Assembly (NCBI GenBank): GCA_950295325.1 | Contig: OX485807.1 | Coordinates: forward strand, 872,501-936,500 | Source of the DNA: Polytrichum commune | Taxonomy: Eukaryota > Streptophyta > Polytrichopsida > Polytrichales > Polytrichaceae | DNA length: 64,000 nt | Direction of reading: 5' to 3' | Shown: positions 12,332-24,339 of the stretch, piece after piece | Layout: every line of letters starts with the position of its first letter | Position numbering within the stretch: the first letter of the stretch is position 1 | Made by a program: the position numbers and the translations under genes | The notes under the pieces: model-generated | Databases searched by the model: none | What the model was told of the DNA's origin: nothing | Seen by the model: the letters and a program-made list of their open reading frames with translations, nothing else

Positions 12332-14079
12332 TGTGAGGCCAAACCACTCACCCTTAAGCGTCCTAGTCCGGGTGAGGGAGTGGGTATCACATTCATGTTC
12401 ACATAGCTCCCTCCTACCAACTTCGTGAAACTCCAATTCAATTCCCATTAATTCTTGCACACCAATTCATTTCATAATAATAATACAAGCATTGAAAAAT
12501 GCTCTTCTCCTTCTTCCTAAGCTAATTACAACCCAATGCTTAAATCCCTAATCACCTAGCCTACCATCTAAGTGCCATTAGTGCACTTGGGCATTCCCAT
12601 GCCGACCGGTTCGCCAATGGTCCATACCCGTTCGATATCCGGGCTCCAAACCAACAAGCTACTTAGTCTCACAGTCCCACGAGCTGGCAACTAATTAGCC
12701 TTCTCATTCCTACAACCAACAGCTAAGTAGTTACAGTCCCACAGCCGGGCAGCTAATTAGCCTTCTCCTTCCCAAACCAGCAACCAAGTAGTCACAGTCC
12801 CACAGCCGGGCAGCTAGTTAGCCTTCTCCTTCCAAAACAACAGCTAAGTAGTCTTCTCCTTCCCAAACCAGCAGCCAAGTAGTCACAGTCCCACAGTCGG
12901 GCAGCTAGTTAGCCTTCTCCTTCTGAAACCAACAGCTAAGTAGTTACAGTCCCACAGCTGGGCAGCTAATTAGCCTTCTCCTTATGAAACCAGCAGCTAA
13001 GTAGTTACCGTCCCACAGCCGGGCAGCTAATTAGCCTTCTCCTTATGAAACCAGCAGCTAAGTAGTTACCGTCCCACAGCCGGGCAGCTAATTAGCCTTC
13101 TCCTTCTGAAACCAGCAACTAAGTAGTTACAGTCCCACAGCCGGGCAGCTAATTAGCCTTCTCCTTCTGAAACCAACAGCTAAGTAGTTACAGTCCCACA
13201 AGTCGGGCAGCTAATTAGCCTTCTCCTTCTGAAACCAACAGCTAAGTAGTTACAGTCCCACAAGTCGGGCAGCTAATTAGCCTTCTCCTTCTGAAACCAA
13301 CAGCTAAGTAGTTACAGTCCCACAAGTCGGGCAGCTAATTAGCCTTCTCCTTCTGAAACCAACAGCTAAGTAGTTACAGTCCCACAGCCGGTCAGCTAAT
13401 TAGCCTTCTCACTCCTACAACCAGCAGCTAATTAGCCTTCTCCTTTCCAAACCAGCAGCCAAGTAGTCACCGTCCCACAGCCGGGCAGCTAATTAGCCTT
13501 CTCATAGTTCGGACATTAAACCCTACCTCAATTCTACTAACTTCCCCAATCCCAACACCTAACTTCCTACCTAATTCCACTAATTACCCTAATCCCCCCT
13601 ACCTAACTTACTACCTAATTCCACTATTTTCCCTAATCTCCTACCTAATTCACACATTCTTTTTTAGCTCTAAGAGCTCCAACATCCTAGAGAGGGGGGA
13701 GAAAGAGAGAGGACAGAAAAAAAAAGGAGGAGGAGGAGAGGGCTCCCAAGACCACAAACCCCTTAACCTTCTCCTACTCAGTAGGACCTTATCCTATCCA
13801 CTAAATCCTCACCCTCTAAACCAACAAGAGCATGTTCTAATTCAAACATTTAAATCCAAGGCCCTTCCTCTTGCTTCATCAAACACTACACACTTACCAA
13901 ACACTCCCTAATGTCACTAAGCTTCTACTTAACCACACAAAATAGGCTTAAGGCCTAAAACATAAACCACACCAAGCCTCATTCTTTTTATACTTTTGAT
14001 TGTTTTAATAACACTACAAATGCAATTCTAAATAAATTCTAAACATAAAACCAATATGAGCACTCATTTTGGGCTCATA
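12332..14079. mobile_element. Solo LTR, diverged member of the resident Gypsy family (1748 bp)
   Basis: It starts TGTGAGGCCAAACCACTCAC and ends TTTTGGGCTCATA. It is flanked by CTAAG at 12327-12331 and CTAAG at 14080-14084, a perfect 5-bp target duplication. The first 60 bases match the LTR start of the intact element at 43156 (same TGTGAGGCCAAAC...CCCTTAAGCGTC...AGTCCG order) with mismatches. No internal retroviral genes adjoin it, so this is a solo LTR formed by LTR-LTR recombination. A large minisatellite has grown inside it. Confidence 0.85.
12640..13505. repeat. 61-bp minisatellite inside the solo LTR
   Basis: About 13 head-to-tail copies, some truncated, of a unit with GGGCAGCTAATTAGCCTTCT, then CTTCTGAAACCAACAGCTAA, then GTAGTTACAGTCCCACA. 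Copies in the middle (12960-13390) are nearly identical with a 61-bp step. Edge copies are shorter and more diverged. Confidence 0.9.
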
Positions 14080-14399
14080 CTAAGCTGTCATATGGTTCTG
14101 GCTCCATAACACACTACCACCTATCACATCTTTTACCAAAAATTGACCCCCTCCTGCATGTGGATGCATGAGAGGTGCATCGTCTATTTGAGCATGTGTA
14201 ACATCAACTTTGTAGAAAAATTCAAGAATTGGTTTGAAATGGAATTTATCTACCCCCAAACACCACTTATCTTTCCTGATGCTACTATTTGCCGCGGATT
14301 CTTGAAATTCATTAACTGCACAACCTGGCCAATACACTATAAGAAACCCGTGTTTTTTGTTATGTCCCCAATCATGTCAGCGTGTTTTTTTGATGTCTT

Positions 14400-15700
14400 G
14401 GAGCTAGCCAGTAATGTCCCCGTGAACGTGCGGGTGTCCACGCGTCAATAATGAACAGTGGAGGTGGGAGGGTCCCGAAACGCGCGTGTGAAACAGGAGA
14501 CGCGACGATGTCTCCAACGACGCGCCCGTCTCCGAGGACGTCATCGAGGACATCCTCGGTGACGAAACACTACCACGCTGGCAGCAAACAAACGTTTCAC
14601 CTGGGGTAAGAATGTCGAAGTTACTGCTGTGGAAGGCAGAAAGCAGCCCAAGGAAAAAAAAACAGCGAAACGGGCAGCGGTATGCAAGAGGAGAAAAAAA
14701 GCCATGTGGCATTTAAAAAAAGTTATGTGAAAAATTTTAAATTTAAATTTATTACATATAAAATTGAAGAATAATTTGGTTATATTTATTAACTATGATC
14801 GTCTGAATTTCTGATTTGTCCACTTCGTATGAAAATGTTTTCAGAATTTTAAAAAAAATTTAAATTTAAATTTAAATAAATTTAAATTTAAAAAATTCAA
14901 TTATTCTATAATTAAAGCGGTCGTATTAAATTCAGTCTTGTATATTTAAATATTTAAATATAATATTAAATTACCACTTTTGTACCAAAACCAGAATTGT
15001 AAGGAATTTAGGGTGAATTTGTAAAGTTCTTGGTGGCATATCCATGTGGCATTTTAGATATTTCGTACTTGACACCACTTCATCTACATGGCAAACACAA
15101 TTCCACGTCGGACAAGGTGACACGTCATTCTGTGTACGGGTCCACATCACTTGACACATCCAATTGAAGATGTCTCGGGTAACGTCTGCATGTCTCTGTG
15201 GACATCCGACGGGACGTCCGGGATAACGTCTCAGAAACGGGACTACGTTTCCGCTGAAATTTTGAAACATGTTTTAGTAGACGTCCCATCAGGTGTCTCC
15301 GTAATCATCCTTAGAGACATCACCAAAAACATCGAGGACAACGTCCAGATGTAGACATATTTGAGTGGATGCCACCTGTGACTCCGAGGTCATCTGTGAT
15401 GTCTCTGCGGACGTGTGCTACAACATCCCATCAGACCTTTGCATGTTGTTACTAACGTGTCCGCGGTGACATCCGCAACGATGGAGCCTATGTCTGGAAG
15501 AATGTTTTCAAGGATGTCCAGGGAGACGTCCGTCAAAACATCTCCGCATACATTCGTGATGCAGCATGGCGTCTTGGCACAGACATTCATTGAGACACGG
15601 TAGTCGACGTTAGTGGCCGTCAGCAAAAACATGGACAATGTCCTCGGATACATAGTAATGTCAGCGTACACGTCCTAGGGGATGTCTCAGCGGACGAAGG
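14400..15700. repeat. Subterminal region dense in GACGTCC-type words
   Basis: Short direct and inverted copies of GACGTCC, GACATCC, GGACGTC and ACGTCTC recur every few tens of bases, for example around 15170-15240, 15280-15350 and 15470-15560. The same words occur in transposase introns (18150-18220, 20190-20290, 21420-21490). A block of near-pure AT (14700-14980, AAATTTAAATTTAAATTT type) interrupts it. Known CACTA elements carry repeated subterminal motifs bound by the second protein, so a transposition-related role is inferred. Confidence 0.6.
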
Positions 15701-15748
15701 AAAATGGGCAGTACAGAATGGCACTACGAGAAAAAAGGACACCACTAT

Positions 15749-18700
15749 CTACTCCTCCTCAATCTCAGCATGGTTGTTTCCTTCCATCGTGGCTGTGACA
15801 TAGACCCCTCCCGTGGTATCAGGTCTCCGAACTGGCTTCGTTTCCAAAATCGGAGGTTGCAAGCCCTGGAAGTCCTCATCGTCACCAACAGCGATTGCAT
15901 TGGCCACTGGATTTTGATGATGAAGTGCGGTTCGCCTGCCTCTGACTTCCGTTCTGCACACAATCTTCCACCCGCGTCTCGTGATGTCATCACAGGAAAA
16001 AACCTGCTGACAGTTCAAGGGGAAAGCAAAGGAGTCCGGATGTACTATGTTGTCCATGTGGTTGAAGTTAGCCACGCTGAATCCGTACTTGTCGCGTTCA
16101 ATGGTAGGAATACGCACATCCCAAGAGGCTTTCACCCACTCGCACAACAACACCGTGGTACAATGGTTGCGGTAATCCAATTCCAATATCTCCTCGATAT
16201 ACCCCACATGCTCAACAATATGATCAATGGGCCTGCCATTGCGAATCCCCCAACGCAATTGTTGAGTGTAGGCGGCCACCACACCACAGTCCCGAGTCAC
16301 AAGGCCCCCTTCGGCAGTCCTAACACGCAAATGCATCCCAAATGCATGCATTTGCCGGTGGGAGGTTGCATAACGCTCCGGCGGACACGAGTATTGTACC
16401 ACGTTCTGATCCAAGGGAACACCGTCTTGCTCTGATGCCAGCACCCGTGCCTTGAGCCAATCAGCAAAGCTTGGCAAATCACTCAGTTCGGGGGGGTACG
16501 TTACCGGTCTAGAAGGTCGACGACGTCGTGATTGTGCAAAAGCCTCTCGCTCTTCCCATCTGCGTCCCCTCGCGGTTATGTATTCCCTGTACAGCAATCC
16601 CACCTCGGTTGTTAGACATTGGACATGTACAGGGGATGAAGTACAACACCTGTGACATTGGGATTCATCATGCGAGACGTCTCCAATGACATTTGCACGT
16701 CCATGTCGACGTTGCAAATGACGTGCGCACGTCGATCATCATAACGTCCACCAAAACATAGTAACGTTCTGGACGATGTCAACATGGACGTGCGTTTGAC
16801 GTTCAAGTGTCACCTCTCGATGCAAATCAGTGATGTGCATAAGGGCAACTGAATGTGCTCAAAGAGAAACTCACTCTCGCCATGGTTCCAAGCATGGCGC
16901 GTTGTCGATGACAAATGCATGTGCGTAGCCGCGCACCTCGTCGGACATTCGTCGCTTGGAGTGTTCGTTGAGGCGCAGTATCTCGTCGTTCATAATGGCA
17001 TCTTCGTTTGGGTCCCATACACAGTGGGTGGTTGCGCTATGCCGTTGCATGTACTCTGTGCAAAAGCCAAGCGTGTCCTCCAGTCTATACCCTTCTGCCA
17101 TACTCCCTTCTGGATGTGCGGTCGTCCGTACGTAATCTTTCAGCGTCTTCATGTATCGCTCAATCGGATACATCCACCTGCAATGGACCGGTCCGCATAT
17201 GAACAATTGTTCCACGAGATGCACCTGAAGATGCGCCATCACATTCAGAAATGTAGGCGGAAGCTCTTTTTCGAGCACACACGTTGCGATGACGACGTCC
17301 CGCATGAGAGCATCCAGGGCGTCCTCTCGTACTTCCTTCTCACATATACGCTAGAAGACTCTGCACATTTTGATGATAGCTACGCGCACCTCTTCGGACA
17401 ACAAGTTCCTCACAGCCACAGGTAGTATCTGCAAGACGAAGAATAGTCATCAAGTCCCACTTCAGAAAGGTAAACACAGCTGAAACGCAAATAATCATGC
17501 TAGCAACAAACTCTCACTTCGACGTCTGTGGATGTTTTGTCAAACATAAGCATTCTATGGAAAAACATTGACATGTTCTCAAAAACATCGTTGCGTCTTG
17601 CAAAACATGGAGATGTTACGAGAATGTGTTGAATTCAACAACCTCGTGTTTCGGAAAGCGTAGTATACAGGGATTGATCTATAAAAAAGATCCTAGAAAT
17701 TACCTGCTGCATGAGGACATGATAATCATGTGTCTTCATGTATTGCAGTTTTCCGTCCTGTAGGCGCTTGTGAATTGCTCCCACGTAATTTGTGGGAGTG
17801 CGAATGCTGGAAACTATGTGCACGAACTCCCGCTTCTCCTCTGGCTTCAGTATGTAGGGGGGCTGCGGCATGTAGTACTCGTCACCTCGGCGTCGCGGGG
17901 GCTGCAACCATATCTCCTCACGTATGTTCAAGTCCTGCACATCTTGACGACTTCCTGGGCTATCGTTTATCCCAAACAAAGTCTTCAGAATGTTCTCGCA
18001 TAGATTCTTCTCACAATGCATGACGTCTAGTACGTGTCGAACCTTCAGATGCTGTTAGAATGAAATATGCAAGCTGGTTAGATTCGTAATATTTCAGGTG
18101 ACTTTCTAATAAAACTGCTAAGCGGTACTCGAAACATCCGTCCGTTGTTTGGGATGTCCTCAAGGACATCTTCCACAACAACGTAGACATCCTCAGGAAC
18201 GTTGAGACGTCTACCATGTCAGCGACAGTGACACAATGCATTGGATATTTGTTCCAACAAACAACATATAGGATGTGTTTACCTGCCAATATGGAAGTTC
18301 GAAGAATGCGCTGAGACGCTTAACTCCAGTGACGTGCACAGGGTCACTTGGAGCTCCTTCCCTGCCACCAAGATCCAGGTATGACTGCCGCCACGCTGCG
18401 TAACGGATGACGTCTGCGCCATACATGGTTCGAGGTGTTGTCCGGTGCTCACGCTTGCCATTGAACCTAGTGTTTCGATGGTAAGGATGGTGACGACCAA
18501 GGTACTGACATGCCCCTCCATAAACAATCTTCGAACCACGTGTCGTACGGTCATGACACATATCCCCTGTCTTTGCCATCTGTGCATCTGTCTCTGGGCC
18601 ACATTCTGGACAACCTTTATATCCCTTACAGCATAGTCCGGAGATTAGGCCGTATGCCGGGAAATATGAAATGGTCCACATCAGCAACCCTCGTAAATTG

Positions 18701-20062
18701 AAGCGTCGAGACCCCACGGGTTGGGTGAAATCTTGTGCAGAGACACCTCGCCAAAGTTGGTGCAGCTCCTTCAACAATGGACGGATAAACACATCGATGT
18801 TTGTTGCAGTTGGTGAACGCTTCCCAGATATCAAAATGCACATCGATATGAAGAACTTCTTGGTGACAAACCAGGGTTCCAGATTGTATATCAAAACCAG
18901 CACTGGCCACGTAGACCAGTTTGTGTTGCTCAATTTGAAAGGATTCACCATCTAGTGCTAAAGCGAGACGCATGTTACGGTTCTCATGTCCAAAGTTGTC
19001 AAACGCCGCGTCGGTGTTGATGTGTTTCCATGCTGGGCTGTCAACCACAGATCGCATCACACCGTCGTCACTGACATGCTTCGTGTGACCTGTTAACATC
19101 CCTGCTATCTCAGGTGAACGCCACATCCGTTTCAAGCGGGGTGTGAGAGGGAAGTGCCGGATCACCTTGGCGGGGATGGAGTTCATGCCCTCCAACCATC
19201 GAGACTTGGAACACTTTGGGCATATCTGCGACTCCGCATGCTCGTCCTCGTAAAGAACACAGCCATCAGGACATGCATGGATGTTGTTATAGTTCAATCC
19301 CAGCCTTCGGATGGTCTTCAACGCAACGTAATGACTATTGGGCAACTTGTTGCCGACCGGAAGCAAGTCCTCCGACAAGTACCGCAACAACTCAGATGTG
19401 AAATTGTTGCTGACCCCGAAAACAACACACATGTTCATGATCACGACAGTAGCTGAGACAACGCTGGTCTTGGATCCCGTGTACAGGGGAGTGGTGGCCT
19501 GCTCATACAAACGATGCAGGCCATCTACAGTCTCGCTGTCAAGGTCATCGGCGTCTTCCACATGCTGCTGCCCGTCTGCATGTCTGTGCAGTGCGTCGCC
19601 TCGGTCCAGCGCCTCCATAACATGCCGTTGGACATCGTGATTTGCATCCAGTGGTGTAGCATCCTCAGTAACATGATCACGTTCACGGACGTCCCCGACG
19701 ACGTCCGGCAGGACATCATCTGCGATGTTGGGAGCGTCTTCGACGACGTCGTCGTCATATGCAATGTCCTCCACCCACACACCCTCTTCTAGATATCCGT
19801 TGGGTGGGTCTCCCCCTACCATGGAAAAAGACAAACAAGGGTGTCTGCCCACTTTTCTGTGGTGCTCTCGGATGACGTCTATGCGCCTGCGCCGACTGCC
19901 ACTACAGTCTCGGCAGGGGCATGGGTATGATGCTATGTTCTGCGACGTCGCCACTCGTAGCTCTATCTGTAGTATAAGGTCCCCAAGAGGGATGTGACGT
20001 ATAGTGCGCCCATCTCCATCGACTCGGATTTGTGCACCCCTGCCATGCCTTCTTGTACTCAT
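15749..20062 (-). pseudogene. TNP2-like CACTA transposase, broken
   Basis: The start at ATG 20062 gives an N-terminal transposase-associated zinc-finger-like part ('YPCPCRDCSGSRRRR...REHHR'). The catalytic Transposase_21 core follows in two frames. The frame ending near 18945 ('RLALALDG') and the frame from 18951 ('NPFKLSNTN', 'LLMWTISYFPAYGLISG') are offset, so there is a frameshift at about 18945. The next exon (18055-17702) carries 'MHCEKNLCENILKTLFG'. The DUF4218 exon ('ELPPTFLNVMAHLQVHLVEQ', 'GPVHCRWMYPIERYMKTLK') is preceded in frame by a TAG near 17350 ('MCRVF*RICEK'). The last exon (about 16717-15749) is DUF4216-like ('FSVANFNHMDN'). Domain order is that of plant TNP2. One frameshift plus one stop make it non-functional as read. 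Confidence 0.85.
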
Positions 20063-20963
20063 GGCGCCAACGTTGCACTTCTGACAAATATACAATGTAT
20101 GTTAGAATGATCTAAGAAACGCAATTGAATGCACGTTGCACTTCGATTCAGGAGTTCAGTAATGCATACTGATGTGAAACGTGACCATGTCCTCGTGAAC
20201 GTCTACGACCATGTCAATGCGAACGCTGTGATGTTATTCCAGGCATCCTTGCGGACATCCCGACAGACATCCCAACATCCATGGACGTGGAGGGTACTCA
20301 CCAGTTTTTGTCTCCCGTGTACTCCTTTGCCATGCACTTCAGAATGGATTCATCGATGTCGTAACCATTGCATCATCACTGAAGTGCCCATGTAGCTGTT
20401 GATATATGCAATCGTACAGACTGAGCAACCACCGAAGTCCACATGCAGCTAGGTCTGCAAGTAAAACATACACATCATTCACGTTTTACCAGTGGAGATG
20501 GTAGACGGCACATACAATGATCAAGAGTTCCAAGACAACAATCCATACAACACCCAGTAAGGATAAATTGCCCAAGCTTGTTCACTGAACATATGAAAAA
20601 GTCTTTACAGAGGCAGCGCACGTGCAACTTTGCAAGCAATTGTCCATTCGAACTAGGCCTCTATTTCGGACTCTGGATTGATTTGAGCATGAGGCGGTCC
20701 AACCACAGTCGCTGTCTACTTGTCCTAGGCTACTCTACAAACAGTACCACGGAACCTCTAGCCACCATGGTTGTTCCGCGTCTGTGGGGATGTTTTACGT
20801 AATGTCCTGAATAGCGGTCGCTAACGCGGACGTGTTGCCCCAGACACGCTTCAACATCCTCACGTCATGAAAGACGTCCTCCTCTAACAGAGGTACATCC
20901 AACAAGATCGTGTTCATTTTTACGAATGGATGATCAAGAGCACAGTGTTCCGTTTTCATGCCT

Positions 20964-21896
20964 CTAAGATGGCGCCACATCATCGCCATGTCTTATTGCA
21001 AAGAACACTTGGTCATATAGCCAGTGGTCGTAGTTGTCCTCCCAAGTGTCAAACGGGTAACAACCCTCGTAGAACCAGGACATGCTATAGAGGTTTTTGT
21101 TGTAGACATCTTCCATAGTCTCTGGCAAGAAATCCTGCGTATTCAGCAGCCCACGCTGGAATAAATACATGTGCTCGCTATGGAGAAGCGCTAGACGCTG
21201 CAAGTAAGTGCTCAGCTCTTGTTCGTATTCTTCGAAAGGATACAGTTCATATGGATGATCGCACTCGCCCACAGATTCGACATCGGAGGCAGCCTCCTCG
21301 TGCAGCGCCATGGAGACGGAGCAATACGGCTCGGAGGCCCTGTAATCGTCTCACATTACACGTGATGAGCATGTACACCTTCCATACAGGGGGTACACAC
21401 TCTGAGAATATCACTGAGAACGTCTTCGACAACATGAGATTTTTACTACAGATGTCCTCAGTAACATCTACGATGACATCCACGAAGACGTCATCGCGCT
21501 ACGCAGAGGTCTGATAGGCACCTACCAAAAATCAAGTCCCCCTCACTTTGCACTTGCACATCCACCTTGGTAGCACCCGACCGTTCTTCCAGCGGCACTT
21601 GCACTTTAAGCGTTGTTTGCGCACGGCGAAATCCAACCCCAACGTCCACTTCAACTGCAACGGACATATGCAGGGTGCTTTAAGGCAACCCCACCTATCA
21701 CGGCCACAATCTTGACATGCGCAGTCACAGGGCTTCTTGGTTTTGGAACAAACACGCTGCATCTGCAAATCACCCCCATTGCACATGCATTATTGACAAT
21801 GAAGCATGCCGCAAGCAGCTTCCAGACGTCGACATTGACATTGTTTGTGACGTCGTCGTGTTCACAGAGACATTTCCGACAGCACGTGCATGTCAT
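20964..21896 (-). CDS. Second CACTA ORF, cysteine-rich CxC-like exons
   Basis: Minus-strand exons give a Cys-rich stretch ('CTCCRKCLCEHDD', then 'KPCDCACQDCGRDRWGCLK', 'LKCKCRWKNGR', 'WMCKCK'). A donor AAA|GTGAGG is near 21535. A downstream acidic/aromatic exon (21311-20964) contains 'ELYPFEEYEQELSTYLQRLA' and 'WLYDQVFFAIRHGDDVAPS'. CACTA elements normally have a second gene for a DNA-binding accessory protein, and a multi-Cys zinc-binding domain fits that role. Exon joins are not fully resolved, and integrity is unknown. Confidence 0.5.
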
Positions 21897-22787
21897 ATGT
21901 GAAGTGGACTTGTTGGGGACTATTATGACGTCAACTGGATTAGTCCAGAATGTTCTCCCATTCCTACATCCAGCACCTATACCTCTTTAGTCGCTGTTAA
22001 TTCGTATGATGTTTGCCATTGAATATACATGATGTTTGCCCTGAACAATGTCCACCGCCAATTCCAAATGTGTAGGAATTCCATGTAGTACGTAAGTACT
22101 CTAAATTCGAGCACTATTCATCTACAAGCAGTACAAACAGCGGAGGTACCTGTCGAAACCCTACTTTAGGGCATTTTGCAAAAGAGAGATCATTTGAACA
22201 TGGCAGCAAGGACACAATTCGCAGTGCCTGATTGTGATGTTGTAGTGAGAGACACATTACCTGCGCAGGTGCAATATACCAGCGTGAGTGAGGCCGCTCT
22301 CCACGTCTTGGGTGGAAGTATGCTAGACCCTATATAGGACGAAGCTATTTTGCGAGCGGTGAGCGGTAACTTCCGCGATATTTTGATTAAATGTTATTTT
22401 AAGCAGTAAGTTTAGGGTATATTTGGACTAAATATATTTTTAGTAATTTTTTTCTTCTAAACTTAGTGAACAGTGGGACCTATGACCGTGGACAATTAAG
22501 GGCTCTGATACCGGAAAAAATGTTATTGTATCAGTGAAAAATATGGGTTAGGGTGTTAAATTGAACATTTGGAACTAATATCAGTAATAAATATGGGTTA
22601 AGGTCAAGTCAAACACGTACTGTTTCAGTATAATGAGAATTAGTGGTACTCCAAAAGGGTCACGCAACTTTGGAAAAGAAAAATACATGTGGTGCGTCAA
22701 ATGTCTTGTAGTGGCCCTTTTAGTCTCACTACATCATGATTATAAAAAATCTTGCATACATATGTTTGTTTAAAGAAACAAAAAAAT

Positions 22788-24236
22788 CTAAGAGTCAAGG
22801 TACTTCAATAAACCGGCCTCCAAAACTCGCTTCACTTTGTTGAAGCTAAAACTTGCTGCATGAATGAACGTGTCTGAATCTGAGTCCAAACCACACACTA
22901 CTGTAAACAAATAGTACAAATGCTTACAGTTGGCCCATTGACCCTTTTTTCCAATTGCTTTAGTCGCCATCTCCTTGAAGTTAGGACAAGTGCATGCTGG
23001 CAGCTGCGAAATCGTCAAGTAGTATTGCTGAACCTTTGGGGGCGTGCCGGAATCCAACGAGACTATGCATCCTAAGGCAGGGGCTGGAAGCATGCACAAT
23101 TTGTGCACTTTGGCTTTCAGTGATAGGGCTGAGGCACAATTATTGGCGTGTTTTGTTGACGGGGCCTTCTTGTTGCGCCTAATCAACTTCCCTAAACGCC
23201 GGGTGGGAAACTCATCGGGATATGCAGGTGTCGTGTAGCTTGCCAAGTCCAAAGGTAAGGGGTGGTCCTGAAAAATTCTGGAAGGTGTCATTTCCTTCCG
23301 CTGGGGCAGTCTAAAGCCTGCGTTTTCTAAAGAGAGGATCTCTTTGCAGGTTAAGTTGGTCCCCAACTTAACCGGCCATACCTCCGGAACGTTCGGGACT
23401 GAGACCACCCATCTCATTTTTGTCCCCTTAACGCATCTCTCAATGTTGTCATTGCAGAAAAAGAAGTCTTGAGGGTCCAATCTTTTCTTCCGATAGTTAT
23501 CCATGAGGCCTGAGTAGGTAGGTGCAGCGGTGCTCTTTCCGTCTTGTACAATCCGAGCGACGCACTTCTTCTTGGTGATTGCTTGTAGAGCAAAGCAAGC
23601 CTTCGCAGATGTCTTAGGCAACCGTGCGATGTGCCACTGGGCAGGGTTGCATAATGTCTCCTCAATCGCGGTGACGTGGTGTCGATCCACCTGCTGCGGA
23701 GCGTCGTGTGTTGGAAGTTGCGGCTGCTCTTCATCTGCAGTTGTGGGAGAATCTGGAATTGTCACAGGAGGTGGAGAAACGTCAACTCGGGAAGATCTGG
23801 TTTGGACGCGAGGTCGGGATATACTGATATTGTCTGGCCTGTGAGATTCACATTCGTCACCGAAAGCAGTGTCTGGTTTACGCTTCAGAGAAACAAATAC
23901 CTCTTCCCCTTCGAGGTGGGGAGTCCTGGTGCACCACTCGTCACCGCCAAGCATCTTCAAGATGGCCTCATGCAGCGGTTTCGAGATTCCTGTTTTTGCG
24001 GCAGACCTTTGAGCACGCCTCAGCTTCAATTCCTCCTTCGACGGTCCAGTTCCAGGGTTGTCTCCCTTCAGGAATTGGGAATATGCTGAGCACTGCATGA
24101 AAGCACGCACGAAATCATCGACTGTTGCCACATAAAGGTTGCTGCCTCGATCGCCGGATTGCTGCTTCCACTTGTTATGGATAGATTCAGCAAGGTTACA
24201 GGATGGCATTTCCGCTAGTTCAGCTTCACTTAGATC
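22788..24236 (-). pseudogene. MULE/SWIM transposase-like gene, 3' exon with SWIM zinc finger
   Basis: This exon follows an acceptor ATTGCAG and begins DLSEAELAEM; joined to the preceding exon it reads 'GGFMEL|DLSEAELAEM'. It has an early 'NLAESIHNKWKQQ' typical of MULE transposases downstream of the catalytic core. Near the C-terminus is a SWIM motif, CTC...(about 20 residues)...CKH ('ACTCPNFKE...WANCKHLYYLF'). The exon is open over 482 codons to a stop at 22788. The gene is called a pseudogene only because of damage in its 5' part. Confidence 0.8.
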
Positions 24237-24339
24237 CTGCAATGCCCATAGAGTCCGAATTAGACCAATGGCGAAATCAGTGTAGTTGAACTATAAAGAG
24301 TGAACTATATAGGAAAGGGTTTGGCAAGTATAGACTTAC

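Larger units (their letters stand above)
14335..22713 (-). mobile_element. CACTA (En/Spm-like) DNA transposon, degenerate
   Basis: The left end reads CACTATAAGAAACCCGTG at 14335. The right end, on the minus strand, reads CACTACAAGACATTTGACGC from 22713 inward. Between them are minus-strand exons of a TNP2-type transposase and a second cysteine-rich ORF, the usual CACTA gene pair. Flanking triplets (ATA and GCC) do not match, so no target duplication is preserved, or one end is misplaced. An alternative left end is CACTACGAGAAAAAAGGACA at 15722. The region 14400-15700 and the introns are full of GACGTC/GACATCC-type words, like the subterminal repeats of this superfamily. Confidence 0.75.

Noticed and set aside
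14700-14980. AT-rich block as an origin or matrix-attachment site
   Set aside because: It is a simple AAATTT-type repeat inside the CACTA element. Nothing beyond composition supports a function.
15722-15745. CACTACGAGAAAAAAGGACA as the left end of the CACTA element
   Set aside because: It is a good terminal match, but the GACGTC-rich sequence typical of the element continues left to 14400, and 14335 also has a CACTA end. Kept only as an alternative.
18626-18945. Continuation of the first transposase frame for about 110 codons after 18945
   Set aside because: The family-like sequence ('NPFKLSNTN', 'MWTISYFPAYG') is in another frame over the same bases, so the continuation is a chance open frame after a frameshift.
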